Shown piece by piece: positions 39,874 through 49,009 of a stretch of 64,000 nucleotides of DNA; position 1 is the stretch's first letter; the number at the start of each line of letters is the position of its first letter. A program made the translations under genes and the position numbers. Below the pieces are notes generated by a model. The model did no database searches, had not been told where the DNA came from, and was given only the letters and a program-made list of their open reading frames with translations. Source of the DNA: Haemophilus parainfluenzae (GTDB taxonomy: Bacteria; Pseudomonadota; Gammaproteobacteria; Enterobacterales; Pasteurellaceae); contig NZ_CP063110.1 in the NCBI RefSeq assembly GCF_014931275.1, positions 721,001-785,000 of the forward strand, written 5' to 3'.

Positions 39874-41403
39874 TTAAGCCGCAGACAATTTCTGTAACAA
39901 CCGATCCATCGCTCGATATCCTAGCGCTTCTGCTAAATGAGTTTGTTGTATCTCTTTTTCGCCATTTAAATCAGCAATCGTGCGTGAGACTTTTAAAATC
40001 CGATGATAGGCTCTTACTGAAAGTCCTAGCTTATTGAGTGCATTCTCAAGGAATAATGCATCTTTATCTTGTAATTTACAGTCCCGTTCAATTTCTTTGC
40101 TTGAAAGATACGCATTGATTTTACCGGCTCGAGCAAGTTGAATTTCCCTCACTTTCAACACTTTTTCTCGTACTTGCTGGCTTGTCTCGCCTCTATCTCC
40201 TGTATTCTGTAAGCTACCTTGTGGCAGAAGAGGGACTTCAATAGATAAATCAAAACGATCTAAAAATGGCCCCGAAAGTCGGTTTAAATAACGCATCACT
40301 TGTTGTGGTGAGGTTCGGTTATGTGTTCCAGTATAATGACCCGTTGGACTTGGATTCATCGCGGCAACGAGTTGAAAGCGAGCGGGGAACTGGATTTTCG
40401 CATTGGCACGCGAAATAATAATTTCTCCACTTTCTAATGGCTGGCGAAGCGCATCAAGCACTTTACGCTCAAACTCAGGCAATTCATCAAGAAAAAGTAC
40501 GCCGTTATGTGCGAGCGATATTTCGCCTGGTTTTGGAATGGTTCCTCCTCCTACTAAGGCAGGTAATGAGGCACTATGATGTGGCGCTCGAAACGGACGT
40601 TGTTTCCAGTTATGAAAATTTAATTCATTTTGTACTAAACTCGTAACCGAAGCGGTTTCAATCGCTTCTAAATCCGTCATTTCAGGGAGCAATGCAGTGA
40701 GACGACTTGCTAACATGGTTTTACCTGTCCCAGGTGGCCCTAAAAAGAGCAGGTTGTGTTGGCCTGCGGCAGCTATCATTAGTGCTCGTTTAGCGTGTTG
40801 CTGACCAATAATATCGGTCAAATCTAAATGATTTTTAGCTGAAAATCCGACCGCACTTTCTTGTGCGAGTAATGAGGCCAAAGGTAATTTTTCTTGATTA
40901 TTTAAGAATTGTACGACTTCCAAAAGGTTTTTAGCAAAATAAGTCTCTTGTTCTGAAACAAGCGAGGCCTCATTGGCATTTTGATAAGCGATAATGGGGG
41001 CGCGTTTCGCTTTTTGTGCAGCTAAAATGGCGGGAATCACGCCGTGTACGCCACGTAATTCACCCGTTAATGCGAGCTCGCCAACGAATTCAAACTGTTT
41101 TAAACGGCTACCGTCGAGTTGATCTGATGCAGCTAAAATACCGATTGCAATAGGTAAATCAAATCGTCCCCCTTCTTTGGGTAAATCGGCCGGTGCAAGG
41201 TTGACGGTGATGCGTTTAGCAGGATATTTGAACTGGGCATTCATTAATGCACTTCTGACACGATCTTGCGCTTCTTTTACGGTTTTTTCGGGTAGACCAA
41301 CTAAGGTAAATCCAGGCTTTCCGTTACTTAAGTGTACCTCAATGGTAACAAGAGGGGCTTGTACGCCCATTGAGGCACGGCTATAAACAATGGCAAGAGA
41401 CAT
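39874..41403 (-). CDS. comM: Competence-related AAA+ protein ComM
   Basis: This 509-residue protein has an N-terminal Lon-protease-like domain, a central AAA+ Mg-chelatase-type ATPase (Walker A GPPGTGKT at 222-229, Walker B VLFLDELPEF starting at 302) and a C-terminal chelatase-associated domain. ComM is a helicase that promotes branch migration during integration of transforming DNA. A CRP-S site lies 96 bases upstream. Uptake cores are at 40850-40858 and just upstream at 41416-41424. Confidence 0.95.
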   Translation of the reverse strand: MSLAIVYSRASMGVQAPLVTIEVHLSNGKPGFTLVGLPEKTVKEAQDRVRSALMNAQFKYPAKRITVNLAPADLPKEGGRFDLPIAIGILAASDQLDGSRLKQFEFVGELALTGELRGVHGVIPAILAAQKAKRAPIIAYQNANEASLVSEQETYFAKNLLEVVQFLNNQEKLPLASLLAQESAVGFSAKNHLDLTDIIGQQHAKRALMIAAAGQHNLLFLGPPGTGKTMLASRLTALLPEMTDLEAIETASVTSLVQNELNFHNWKQRPFRAPHHSASLPALVGGGTIPKPGEISLAHNGVLFLDELPEFERKVLDALRQPLESGEIIISRANAKIQFPARFQLVAAMNPSPTGHYTGTHNRTSPQQVMRYLNRLSGPFLDRFDLSIEVPLLPQGSLQNTGDRGETSQQVREKVLKVREIQLARAGKINAYLSSKEIERDCKLQDKDALFLENALNKLGLSVRAYHRILKVSRTIADLNGEKEIQQTHLAEALGYRAMDRLLQKLSAA

Positions 41404-41445
41404 TCAGATTCCTTAAAGTGCGGTCAAAAATAATCAGATTTTCGC

Positions 41446-41510
41446 ACTATAAAAAAAGCACAGAATGAAATCATGCATCCTATGCTTTTTTTGCGATCTT
41501 GATCGCAGAA
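41446..41510 (-). promoter_or_regulatory. comM competence promoter with CRP-S site
   Basis: The CRP-S site reads TGCGA (41492-41496), TCTTGA, TCGCA (41503-41507), a perfect match to the consensus halves. On the minus strand TATAGT (41451-41446) is a -10 about 60-61 bases from the site centre to the expected start, the same geometry as at comA. A hairpin with AAAAAAAGCA/TGCTTTTTTT arms, likely the engB terminator, lies between them and its T tract runs into the -10. Confidence 0.82.
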
Positions 41511-41532
41511 ATGACTTTTTCTTGATAAAAAA

Positions 41533-42147
41533 CTACGAAAAAAGTGGCGAAAACCAACTATCTAACTTGGCAGCCAATTTATCAATGCCAATTTTATTTT
41601 GTGCAGAAAAGGCTTCGACTTGAATATCACCTTGGAAGGGTAAAATGGCTTCACGTACCATTTTGACCTGTTTGCTACGCGCACTTTGACTAAGTTTATC
41701 CGCTTTAGTTAAAAGCAGCATAACTGGTAAATCAGCAGAAACTGCCCATTCGATCATTTGTTGGTCGAGATCTTTTAATGGATGACGAATATCCATCAGA
41801 ACAACAAGCCCGCCTAAACATTCGCGTTTTTGCAAATATTCTCCGAGGGATTTTTGCCATTCAATTTTCATTTTCTCAGGAACGGCAGCATAACCATAGC
41901 CAGGTAAGTCTACCAGTTTACAATTCGGCTCTACTTCAAAAAGGTTGATGAGCTGTGTACGACCAGGTGTTTTGGACGTTCTGGCTAAGCTTTTTTGATT
42001 GGTTAACGCATTAAGTGCGGTTGATTTTCCTGCATTTGAGCGTCCTGCAAAAGCAATTTCAATTCCAGTATCTTCTGGGATGGAACGAATATTTGGGGCG
42101 CTCGTAAGAAAATGCGTTTTATGATAATTCAGTTTAATTTCAGACAT
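41533..42147 (-). CDS. engB: Ribosome biogenesis GTP-binding protein EngB (YsxC/YihA)
   Basis: This 204-residue GTPase is needed for 50S subunit assembly. The G1 motif GRSNAGKS is at 35-42, G3 DLPGYG and G4 TKADK follow. The ATG at 42147 has AAAGGAA upstream; an earlier ATG six codons up is less likely. It precedes comM, as in H. influenzae. An uptake core at 42013-42021 lies within the G1 region. Confidence 0.95.
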   Translation of the reverse strand: MSEIKLNYHKTHFLTSAPNIRSIPEDTGIEIAFAGRSNAGKSTALNALTNQKSLARTSKTPGRTQLINLFEVEPNCKLVDLPGYGYAAVPEKMKIEWQKSLGEYLQKRECLGGLVVLMDIRHPLKDLDQQMIEWAVSADLPVMLLLTKADKLSQSARSKQVKMVREAILPFQGDIQVEAFSAQNKIGIDKLAAKLDSWFSPLFS

Positions 42148-42260
42148 AATGGTTCCTTTCATCAATTGATCCTAGCATATCACAAATAGAAAAATTGCTG
42201 AAATTATGAGAGAATGCGCGCTTTGTGTGATTTAAAGCCTCTTTAATTATATTAATAACT

Positions 42261-43130
42261 ATGGAATCTCAAGAGAATCAATATCGCTGGCCAAAAGCGG
42301 AAGCCGTTTATCCCGATAGACCTGGGCGTTCTTATACGCTTAAGCGCCTACGTTATCGTCTTCGTGCTTTTTTACACCGTGGATTAATTGCTCAATTTGA
42401 GCAATTTATTAACCAGCATCCTTTTCTTGTGACGTTATTAAATGAACATGCAGATTATAGCTATCCGTTAGTTTATCGTTTTTTAGATAAACGTTTTAAC
42501 AGTAAACAGCGTTTCCAAGCTATCTGCGATAATCTACTTTTTTTACCTAAAAAATTGAGCGCACTTTCAGCACCTATTTATAAAACGTCATTAAGTTTTG
42601 GTGAAGTGATTCCTGATTTTGAAATGATATTGTCGATGACCACACACCAACCAATGGAAGGCTATTGGGTATTGGAGTTATGGCATAAACCACGTAATGA
42701 ATTAGTGTATTTGCTTACTTTTGCCAAACTTGACGAGTCATTGCTTATTTCTGTGGTGCAGGGGCCCAATTTTGAGGGTTCTAAAGAGATGGTGAAGCAA
42801 CTCACAAAAACTTGTCATGGTTTGCGCCCTGCTTATTTGATGGTGGAAACGATGAAAGCATTGACGAAAGCGTTGGGTTTTAAGACGTTATTGGGCATTC
42901 CACAAAAATATCAAAATAAATCGCGTTTTATTCAAAGTTCACATTATGTCGTAGATTATGATGCGATTTTTGCTGAATCAGGTGGACAGTTGAAGGACTA
43001 TTGGGAATTACCTTTAGAAATAGATAGAAATCTTGATGGTGTACCGAGTAAAAAACGTTCCATGTATCGCAAGCGTTATGCGATGCTAGATGATTTGGCC
43101 AAAGTAATCGAAGAAAAGTTAGGATTGTAA
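42261..43130 (+). CDS. VirK/YbjX family protein (DUF535)
   Basis: This 289-residue cytosolic protein matches the DUF535 pattern with HQPMEGYWVLELWHKPRNE, then LLISVVQGPNFEG and the strongly conserved GIPQKYQNKSRF near residue 215, and an acidic DYDAIFAESGG. Family members are linked to virulence and antimicrobial-peptide resistance in enterics (VirK, YbjX), but the function is unknown. It diverges from engB and converges on oppF across an uptake-pair terminator. Confidence 0.88.
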   Translation: MESQENQYRWPKAEAVYPDRPGRSYTLKRLRYRLRAFLHRGLIAQFEQFINQHPFLVTLLNEHADYSYPLVYRFLDKRFNSKQRFQAICDNLLFLPKKLSALSAPIYKTSLSFGEVIPDFEMILSMTTHQPMEGYWVLELWHKPRNELVYLLTFAKLDESLLISVVQGPNFEGSKEMVKQLTKTCHGLRPAYLMVETMKALTKALGFKTLLGIPQKYQNKSRFIQSSHYVVDYDAIFAESGGQLKDYWELPLEIDRNLDGVPSKKRSMYRKRYAMLDDLAKVIEEKLGL

Positions 43131-43134
43131 AAGT

Positions 43135-43167
43135 AAAAAGTGCGGTGAATTTTGACCGCACTTTTTG
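43135..43167. terminator. Bidirectional uptake-sequence-pair terminator
   Basis: AAGTGCGGT (43138-43146) pairs with ACCGCACTT (43155-43163), with extra A/T pairs, 8-base loop and T tracts either side. It separates the VirK-family gene and oppF. Confidence 0.9.
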
Positions 43168-43169
43168 TT

Positions 43170-44168
43170 TTATAAGACTTTCAAACAAGCCACAAAATGG
43201 CTGTTGTTTTGGCTGGTGAAAGGTGGTTTTTGTTTCGCACAATTTTCATCGGCTTTTAGGCAGCGAGTACGGAACACGCAACCAGACGGCGGATCAATTG
43301 GCGAAGGCAAATCACCTTCAAGTAATTCGATGGACTTATTGCGTTCCAATTTCGGATCGGGAATCGGAACTGCAGACATTAAGGCTTTGGTATAAGGATG
43401 TTTGGTATTGTTATATACCTCCTCATCGCTGCCTAATTCCATGGCATTGCCTAAATACATCACCAATACGCGGTCAGAAATGTGTTTTACCACCGCCAAA
43501 TCATGAGCGATGAAAATTAAGGAAAGCCCCATTTCTTTTTGCAGGGATTTCAATAAATTTACCACTTGAGCCTGAATCGACACATCTAACGCAGAAACGG
43601 GCTCATCACAAATGATCATTTTCGGCTCAATGATTAATGCGCGAGCGATACCGATACGCTGACATTGGCCACCCGAAAACTCATGCGGATAGCGGTTAAT
43701 CAAGTTGGGTAAAAGCCCGACTTTCAACATCATTGCTTGCACTTTTTCTTTCACTTCAGCGGCGCTTAAGTGAGGTTGGTAGATCTTTAATGGCTCAGCA
43801 ATGATTTCGCCAATATTCATTCGCGGATTGAGAGAGGCGAGCGGATCTTGGAAAATCATTTGGATATTTTTACGCGTTTCTTTCCATTGTTTCGCTGATT
43901 GTTTTCGCAAATTTTTGCCAAGCCATAAGATTTCCCCTTCGCTCGCTTCGACTAAACCGATAATAGCGCGTGCAAGTGTGGATTTACCGCAACCAGATTC
44001 ACCTACTACGCCGAGGGTTTCACCTGCGTAAAGTTTAAAAGAGACATCCTTCACCGCTTTTAAGGTTTGCGGTTTGGCGAAGAAAAGGGATTTCTCATTT
44101 TTAATTTTAAAACTGACGCCTAAGTGATTGACTTCAAGGAGTAATTCTTTGTTGTTTGAGACTGTCAT
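43170..44168 (-). CDS. oppF: Oligopeptide ABC transporter ATPase OppF
   Basis: This 332-residue ATPase has Walker A GESGCGKST, signature FSGGQCQRIGIARAL and Walker B MIICDEPVSALD, plus a C-terminal oligopeptide-binding-type extension with cysteines (CVFRTRCLKADENC) that in the family can bind an Fe-S cluster. With OppD it drives peptide uptake. Its start overlaps oppD by four bases. Confidence 0.95.
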   Translation of the reverse strand: MTVSNNKELLLEVNHLGVSFKIKNEKSLFFAKPQTLKAVKDVSFKLYAGETLGVVGESGCGKSTLARAIIGLVEASEGEILWLGKNLRKQSAKQWKETRKNIQMIFQDPLASLNPRMNIGEIIAEPLKIYQPHLSAAEVKEKVQAMMLKVGLLPNLINRYPHEFSGGQCQRIGIARALIIEPKMIICDEPVSALDVSIQAQVVNLLKSLQKEMGLSLIFIAHDLAVVKHISDRVLVMYLGNAMELGSDEEVYNNTKHPYTKALMSAVPIPDPKLERNKSIELLEGDLPSPIDPPSGCVFRTRCLKADENCAKQKPPFTSQNNSHFVACLKVL

Positions 44169-45136
44169 AGGTTAAATTTCTCCGCGGGTAACCAACAATT
44201 ACGTAATTGACCGTGATTAAATGTAGTCAGTTTTGGCGCAGTTTGGCATTGTTCAGTAGCAAATTGGCAACGAGGTGAGAATGGACAACCTTTTGGCAAA
44301 TGCAATAAATTCGGTGGATTGCCAGGAATGGTCACCAAGTGTTCTTCATTGCCATCTAAACGAGGAATCGCATCCATTAAGCCAATAGAATAAGGATGAG
44401 TCGGATGATAGAAAATTTGTTCTGCAGTGCCGTATTCCATGGTTCGCCCGGCATACATCACCATGACTTGATCGCAGATACCAGCCACTACACCAAGATC
44501 ATGGGTAATCATAATAATCGCAGTATTAAATTCGCGTTTTAACTCATTTAACAAGGTCATGATTTGTGCTTGAACCGTCACATCCAAAGCGGTTGTTGGT
44601 TCATCTGCAATGAGTAGTTTTGGACGGCATAATAAGGCCATCGCAATCATCACCCGTTGACGCATACCGCCAGAAAATTCGTGCGGATACATGCCCATGC
44701 GTTTTTTGGCTTCCGGCATTTTAACTGCATCTAACATTTTCACGGATTCGGCAAAGGCAGTTTGTTTATCATAACCTTTGTGCAATTGCAGCACTTCCAT
44801 GAGTTGTTCACCGATTTTCATGTATGGGTTGAGTGATGTCATCGGATCTTGGAAAATCATGGAAATTTGTTCGGCGCGGATTTTATTCAACTCAGCATTT
44901 GGTAAATTAACTAATTCTTTACCTTCAAAAATGGCAGAGCCTTCCACTTCACCGTTGGCTGCCAATAAACCCATTAAAGCAAAGGCCGTTTGTGACTTGC
45001 CTGAACCACTTTCACCTACAATACCGAGCGTGCTTCCTGCATTCAGCGTGAAGTTTAAGTCATTGACTGCTATGACGACGCCATCTGGTGTTTTGAAGCG
45101 AACGTAGAGATTTTTTACATCTAATAAAGGATTCAT
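44165..45136 (-). CDS. oppD: Oligopeptide ABC transporter ATPase OppD
   Basis: This 323-residue ATPase has Walker A GESGSGKSQT, signature FSGGMRQRVMIAMAL and Walker B LLIADEPTTALD. It ends with the oligo_HPY-type tail GCPFSPRCQFATEQC. It partners OppF in the OppABCDF importer. Ten bases separate it from oppC. Confidence 0.95.
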   Translation of the reverse strand: MNPLLDVKNLYVRFKTPDGVVIAVNDLNFTLNAGSTLGIVGESGSGKSQTAFALMGLLAANGEVEGSAIFEGKELVNLPNAELNKIRAEQISMIFQDPMTSLNPYMKIGEQLMEVLQLHKGYDKQTAFAESVKMLDAVKMPEAKKRMGMYPHEFSGGMRQRVMIAMALLCRPKLLIADEPTTALDVTVQAQIMTLLNELKREFNTAIIMITHDLGVVAGICDQVMVMYAGRTMEYGTAEQIFYHPTHPYSIGLMDAIPRLDGNEEHLVTIPGNPPNLLHLPKGCPFSPRCQFATEQCQTAPKLTTFNHGQLRNCWLPAEKFNL

Positions 45137-45145
45137 TATTCGCTC

Positions 45146-46081
45146 CTATCTATCTTTCGGATCGAGTGCATCACGCAACCCGTCACCGATAAAGTTAAAA
45201 CAAAATAGGGTAAGGCAAAGGAAAAATGCCGGGAAAATTAATAGCCAAGGCGAGACTTCCATTTGCGCAGCACCATCACTTAAGAGTGCACCCCAGCTAC
45301 TCATCGGTTCTTGAGTTCCTAATCCTAAGAAGCTTAAGAATGATTCAAATAGAATGAGTCCCGGTACTTCAAGCGAGGCGTAAACTGCTACTAAGCCTAA
45401 TACATTCGGAATAATGTGTTTCAAAATGATTTGGCGACGAGGTACGCCACAAACGATGGCGGCTTCGACGAATTCTTTATTTTTTAGGCTTAGGGTTTGT
45501 CCGCGTACGATACGTGCAAGACCAAGCCAAGCAATGGCACCGATAGCGATAAAAATTAAGAAAATGTTTTGGCCAAAAAGGGTCACCAGCAAAATTACGA
45601 AAAACATAAATGGAAATGAGCTAAGAATTTCTAAAAAGCGCATCATCAACATATCCGTTTTACCGCCTACATAGCCGGAAATCGCGCCATAAATTGTACC
45701 GATGGTTACTGAAATGAAAGCACCTGCGATACCGACCAATAAGGAAATCCGTCCACCGATAGCAGTGCGCACCAACAAGTCTCGACCCGAGGCATCGGTA
45801 CCGAAGAAGTGATAGCCTTCCATTGTTGGTGCAGCGCTCATCATATTCCAATCGGTATCTTCATAGGTAAATGGGAAGAGCCAAGGCGCTACGGTGATAA
45901 ATATAATAATAAACGCCAAAATAATCAGACTGGCAACGGCCGCTTTGTTGCGGAAAAAACGGCGTTTCGCATCTTGCCATAGACTGCGGCCTTCCAGTTG
46001 CATTTCTTCAATACGGTCAGCCACTTGTTCCACAAAATCCGCATTTTTCTGATTAATCGGCTGAGTACGATAATCTGTCAT
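45146..46081 (-). CDS. oppC: Oligopeptide ABC transporter permease OppC
   Basis: This 311-residue permease has an N-terminal cytosolic segment, about six membrane helices and the EAA-loop region VEAAIVCGVPRRQIILKHIIPNVLG. The preceding region DASGRDLLVRTAIGGRIS is family typical. It lies between oppD and oppB with 9-base gaps. Confidence 0.95.
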   Translation of the reverse strand: MTDYRTQPINQKNADFVEQVADRIEEMQLEGRSLWQDAKRRFFRNKAAVASLIILAFIIIFITVAPWLFPFTYEDTDWNMMSAAPTMEGYHFFGTDASGRDLLVRTAIGGRISLLVGIAGAFISVTIGTIYGAISGYVGGKTDMLMMRFLEILSSFPFMFFVILLVTLFGQNIFLIFIAIGAIAWLGLARIVRGQTLSLKNKEFVEAAIVCGVPRRQIILKHIIPNVLGLVAVYASLEVPGLILFESFLSFLGLGTQEPMSSWGALLSDGAAQMEVSPWLLIFPAFFLCLTLFCFNFIGDGLRDALDPKDR

Positions 46082-46090
46082 AACTTATCC

Positions 46091-47011
46091 TTAATAACGA
46101 ATTTTTGGATCGATGATGGCGTATAAAATATCCACAATCGCATTAAATAAAATGGTTAATGTCCCCACTAAGATAGTGAGACTTAAAACTAAAGAATAAT
46201 CGCGGTTTAATGCGCCGTTTACAAATAATAACCCCATGCCAGGTAAACCAAATACGCTTTCGATGACCATTGAGCCGGTAATAATCCCTACGAAAGCAGG
46301 CCCTAAATAGGTGATCACTGGTAAAAGAGCAGGGCGCAAAGCATGTTTTAAAATGATTCTCGACGTGGAAAGTCCTTTAGCTTTGGCGGTACGAATAAAG
46401 TTGGAATGTAACACTTCAATCATCGAGCCACGCATGATACGCGCAATCCCTGCAACATAAGCGATAGTTAAGGAGGCTACAGGTAAGATCATGTACATGG
46501 CGGTACCGCCGTTCCAACCACCAGCTGGCAGCCACCCTAAATAAATGGCGAAAATCAGCACCAAGACTGGTGCGAAGACAAAGCTTGGCATAATGACTCC
46601 AAGCATCGAGAAACTCATCAGAATATAATCCCAACGGCTATTTTGATTGAGAGCAGCGAGCGTACCTGCTGTTACCCCTAACACGACTGCAAAGGCGAAG
46701 GCCACCATTCCCAATTTTATGGAAACAGGGAAAGCTGACGCGATTAAATCATTGACTGATTGGTCTTTATATTTAAAAGAGGGACCAAAATCTCCTTTGG
46801 AAAGATTTTCTAAATAAAGGAAATATTGTTTATATAATGGTTCATTTAAATGATACTTCGCTTCGATATTAGCCATGACTTCTGGCGGATAAGCACGTTC
46901 AGAAGTGAACGGGCTGCCAGGGGCGAGACGCATCAAAAAGAAAGAAAAAGTAATCAAAATAAACAGCGTTGGCAAGGCTTCCAACAGCCGTTTAAAAATA
47001 AACTTGAGCAT
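46091..47011 (-). CDS. oppB: Oligopeptide ABC transporter permease OppB
   Basis: From the ATG at 47011 this is 306 residues, matching other OppB proteins; an upstream in-frame opening at 47026 is rejected because GGAG lies at good distance before 47011. About six membrane helices and the EAA loop (IRTAKAKGLSTSRIILKHALRPAL) are present. It lies downstream of oppA across a hairpin that probably lowers its expression relative to oppA. Confidence 0.95.
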   Translation of the reverse strand: MLKFIFKRLLEALPTLFILITFSFFLMRLAPGSPFTSERAYPPEVMANIEAKYHLNEPLYKQYFLYLENLSKGDFGPSFKYKDQSVNDLIASAFPVSIKLGMVAFAFAVVLGVTAGTLAALNQNSRWDYILMSFSMLGVIMPSFVFAPVLVLIFAIYLGWLPAGGWNGGTAMYMILPVASLTIAYVAGIARIMRGSMIEVLHSNFIRTAKAKGLSTSRIILKHALRPALLPVITYLGPAFVGIITGSMVIESVFGLPGMGLLFVNGALNRDYSLVLSLTILVGTLTILFNAIVDILYAIIDPKIRY

Positions 47012-47036
47012 AACAACTCCAACCAAAATGGGCGAA

Positions 47037-47075
47037 AAGTGCGGTCAAAAAACGCGATAATTTTTAACCGCACTT
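47037..47075 (-). terminator. Partial terminator between oppA and oppB
   Basis: AAGTGCGGT (47037-47045) pairs with ACCGCACTT (47067-47075) around a 21-base loop. On the minus strand it is followed by TTCGCCC rather than a T tract, which suggests processing or attenuation that leaves oppA mRNA in excess. Confidence 0.55.
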
Positions 47076-47091
47076 AAATACTAGCAACGAA

Positions 47092-48717
47092 TTAATGTTT
47101 AATAATGTAAAGGTTGCGTAAGTAGATGTGATCTTGCGGATCTTTGCCTGAATAACCTTTTACGTAAGGTTTCACTAAGCGTGGATTCACATAGTTAAAG
47201 ATTGGTACGATACCGTAATCTTTTGCAAGAATTTCTTCGGCTTTCGCATAAGCTTTTGCACGACCTTCTGCATCAGTTGCAACATAAGATTCTGCAATCG
47301 CTTTATCATATTCTGGATTCGCGTATTTCGCGGTATTGTTACTCGAATTAGATAAGAAATAGTTGCCGAATGTTGTGGCTTGGTTGTAATCCGCATTCCA
47401 GCCTGCACGTGCCGCATCGTAACGACCTGCACGACGGCTATCAATGTAAGTTTTCCACTCTTGGTTTTCTAATTTCACATCAATCAAACCTTTGGTGTTC
47501 GCTTTCCACATAGATGCTGCAGCAATGGCCACTTTTTTGTGGTTTTCATTGGTATTGTAAAGAATGCTGAATTTCAACGGATTCGCTTTGCTGTAACCAG
47601 CTTCTTCTAAGAGTTTAATGGCTTCTTCATTACGTTGTGCCATCGGTTCTTTTGAATAAGCAGGTTGTTGAATGAGATGACCTTCTTCGATGTAAGTTGG
47701 GGTAAACACATAGGTTGGTGTTTGACCTTGGCCCAATACTTTATCGGTGATCACATTACGATCAAGGGATAAGTTCAAGGCTTTGCGAACATTCACGTTA
47801 TCAAAAGGTGCTTTCTTATTGTTTAACTCATAAGAATAAGTTGCTAGGGTACGAGTAATGTATACTTCGCCTGGCAATTCTTTTTGTAATTTAGCGAATT
47901 GTTCTGGCGGTAAACCATAATTGGTCATGTCTAAATCACCTGCACGATAACGCGCTACATCGGTGCTTGGGTTCTCAATAGCGAGGAATGTCGCGCTATT
48001 GATTACGGTTTCTTTATCGTTCCAATAAAGTGGGTTGCGTTCAAATTCAATTTTTTCGTTAATGATGTGGTTAGTCAGTTTATAGGCGCCATTACCCACG
48101 TAGTTTTCTTTTTTCACCCATGCATCACCCAATTTTTCGACCACTTTTTGTGGTAATGGCAATAAGGATTGGTGAGTCGTTAAACTGACTGCATAAGGCA
48201 CAGGATTGGTTGCATGAACCACAAAGGTGTAATCATCTTTTGCTTCAACACCTAATTCAGCCGGTTTTTTCTTACCGTCAATGATGTCTTGCGCATTTTC
48301 TACTTGTAAGTAACTTAAGTAACTTGCATAAGGCGCTGCAGTTGCAGGATCCACTAAACGACGCCACGCAAATACGAAATCGTGCGCGGTAACAGGATCG
48401 CCGTTTGACCATTTAGCATCTTTACGTAAATGGAATGTCCAAGTTTTGAAGTCAGGTGTATTTTCCCAGCTTTCAGCCACACCTGGTTGAAGTTTACCTT
48501 CAGAGTCTGAGGTGACTAAGCCTTCAAGTAATTGATAAGCAACGGCAGATTCTGGCACACCTTCGGTTTTTTGTGGGTCAAAACTTTGTGGTTCTGCCCC
48601 GTTATTGATGACGATATGCTGTTTTTCATCTAATTGCGTTCCCTCAGGTACTATAACCGCTTGAGCAGAATAGGAAAGAGCAAGAGCGATTGCTGAGAAG
48701 AGTAGTTTGTGTTGCAT
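47092..48717 (-). CDS. oppA: Periplasmic oligopeptide-binding protein OppA
   Basis: This 541-residue precursor has a signal peptide (MQHKLLFSAIALALSYSAQA, cleavage after AQA at residue 20) and the SBP family 5 fold. Family landmarks include GVAESWENTPDFKTWTFHLRKDAKWSNGDPV near residue 80. It binds short peptides for import and may also bind haem-related ligands in Haemophilus. It is the first gene of the opp operon with AGGAGG upstream, and diverges from tal. Confidence 0.95.
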   Translation of the reverse strand: MQHKLLFSAIALALSYSAQAVIVPEGTQLDEKQHIVINNGAEPQSFDPQKTEGVPESAVAYQLLEGLVTSDSEGKLQPGVAESWENTPDFKTWTFHLRKDAKWSNGDPVTAHDFVFAWRRLVDPATAAPYASYLSYLQVENAQDIIDGKKKPAELGVEAKDDYTFVVHATNPVPYAVSLTTHQSLLPLPQKVVEKLGDAWVKKENYVGNGAYKLTNHIINEKIEFERNPLYWNDKETVINSATFLAIENPSTDVARYRAGDLDMTNYGLPPEQFAKLQKELPGEVYITRTLATYSYELNNKKAPFDNVNVRKALNLSLDRNVITDKVLGQGQTPTYVFTPTYIEEGHLIQQPAYSKEPMAQRNEEAIKLLEEAGYSKANPLKFSILYNTNENHKKVAIAAASMWKANTKGLIDVKLENQEWKTYIDSRRAGRYDAARAGWNADYNQATTFGNYFLSNSSNNTAKYANPEYDKAIAESYVATDAEGRAKAYAKAEEILAKDYGIVPIFNYVNPRLVKPYVKGYSGKDPQDHIYLRNLYIIKH

Positions 48718-49009
48718 TTGAGCCTCCTTGTCATTAGGCGATATTTTTATAAAGAGTCCTCCACTTATTAGCTCAAAAATTCATTTTTGTAAAGATTTGT
48801 CAGGAAATTATTTGAAGAAAAATAACATTTTGTGATTTGTATCTAATAAATCGCGAAAAAATTGCTAAAAGTGATGATATGAGAAAGGAAGTCTAGAATG
48901 TATTGGTTTTTCCTATCGCAAATATTTTCCTGGAGAAATTACCTTTTTAAAGCTAATTATGCTATCGTAACTTGATTAGATTCAAACAAGTCCATTCAAG
49001 GAGAATATA
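48718..49009. promoter_or_regulatory. oppA-tal divergent intergenic region
   Basis: No gene is seen in these 292 AT-rich bases. TATGCT (48958-48963) is a possible -10 for tal. A TGTGA half-site near 48836 lacks a matching partner, so I do not call a CRP site. The strong ribosome sites of oppA (AAGGAGG) and tal (AAGGAGA) flank it. Confidence 0.45.

Noticed and set aside
48830-48850. Possible CRP site in the oppA-tal gap (TGTGA half)
   Set aside because: The second half reads TCTAA, too far from TCACA.
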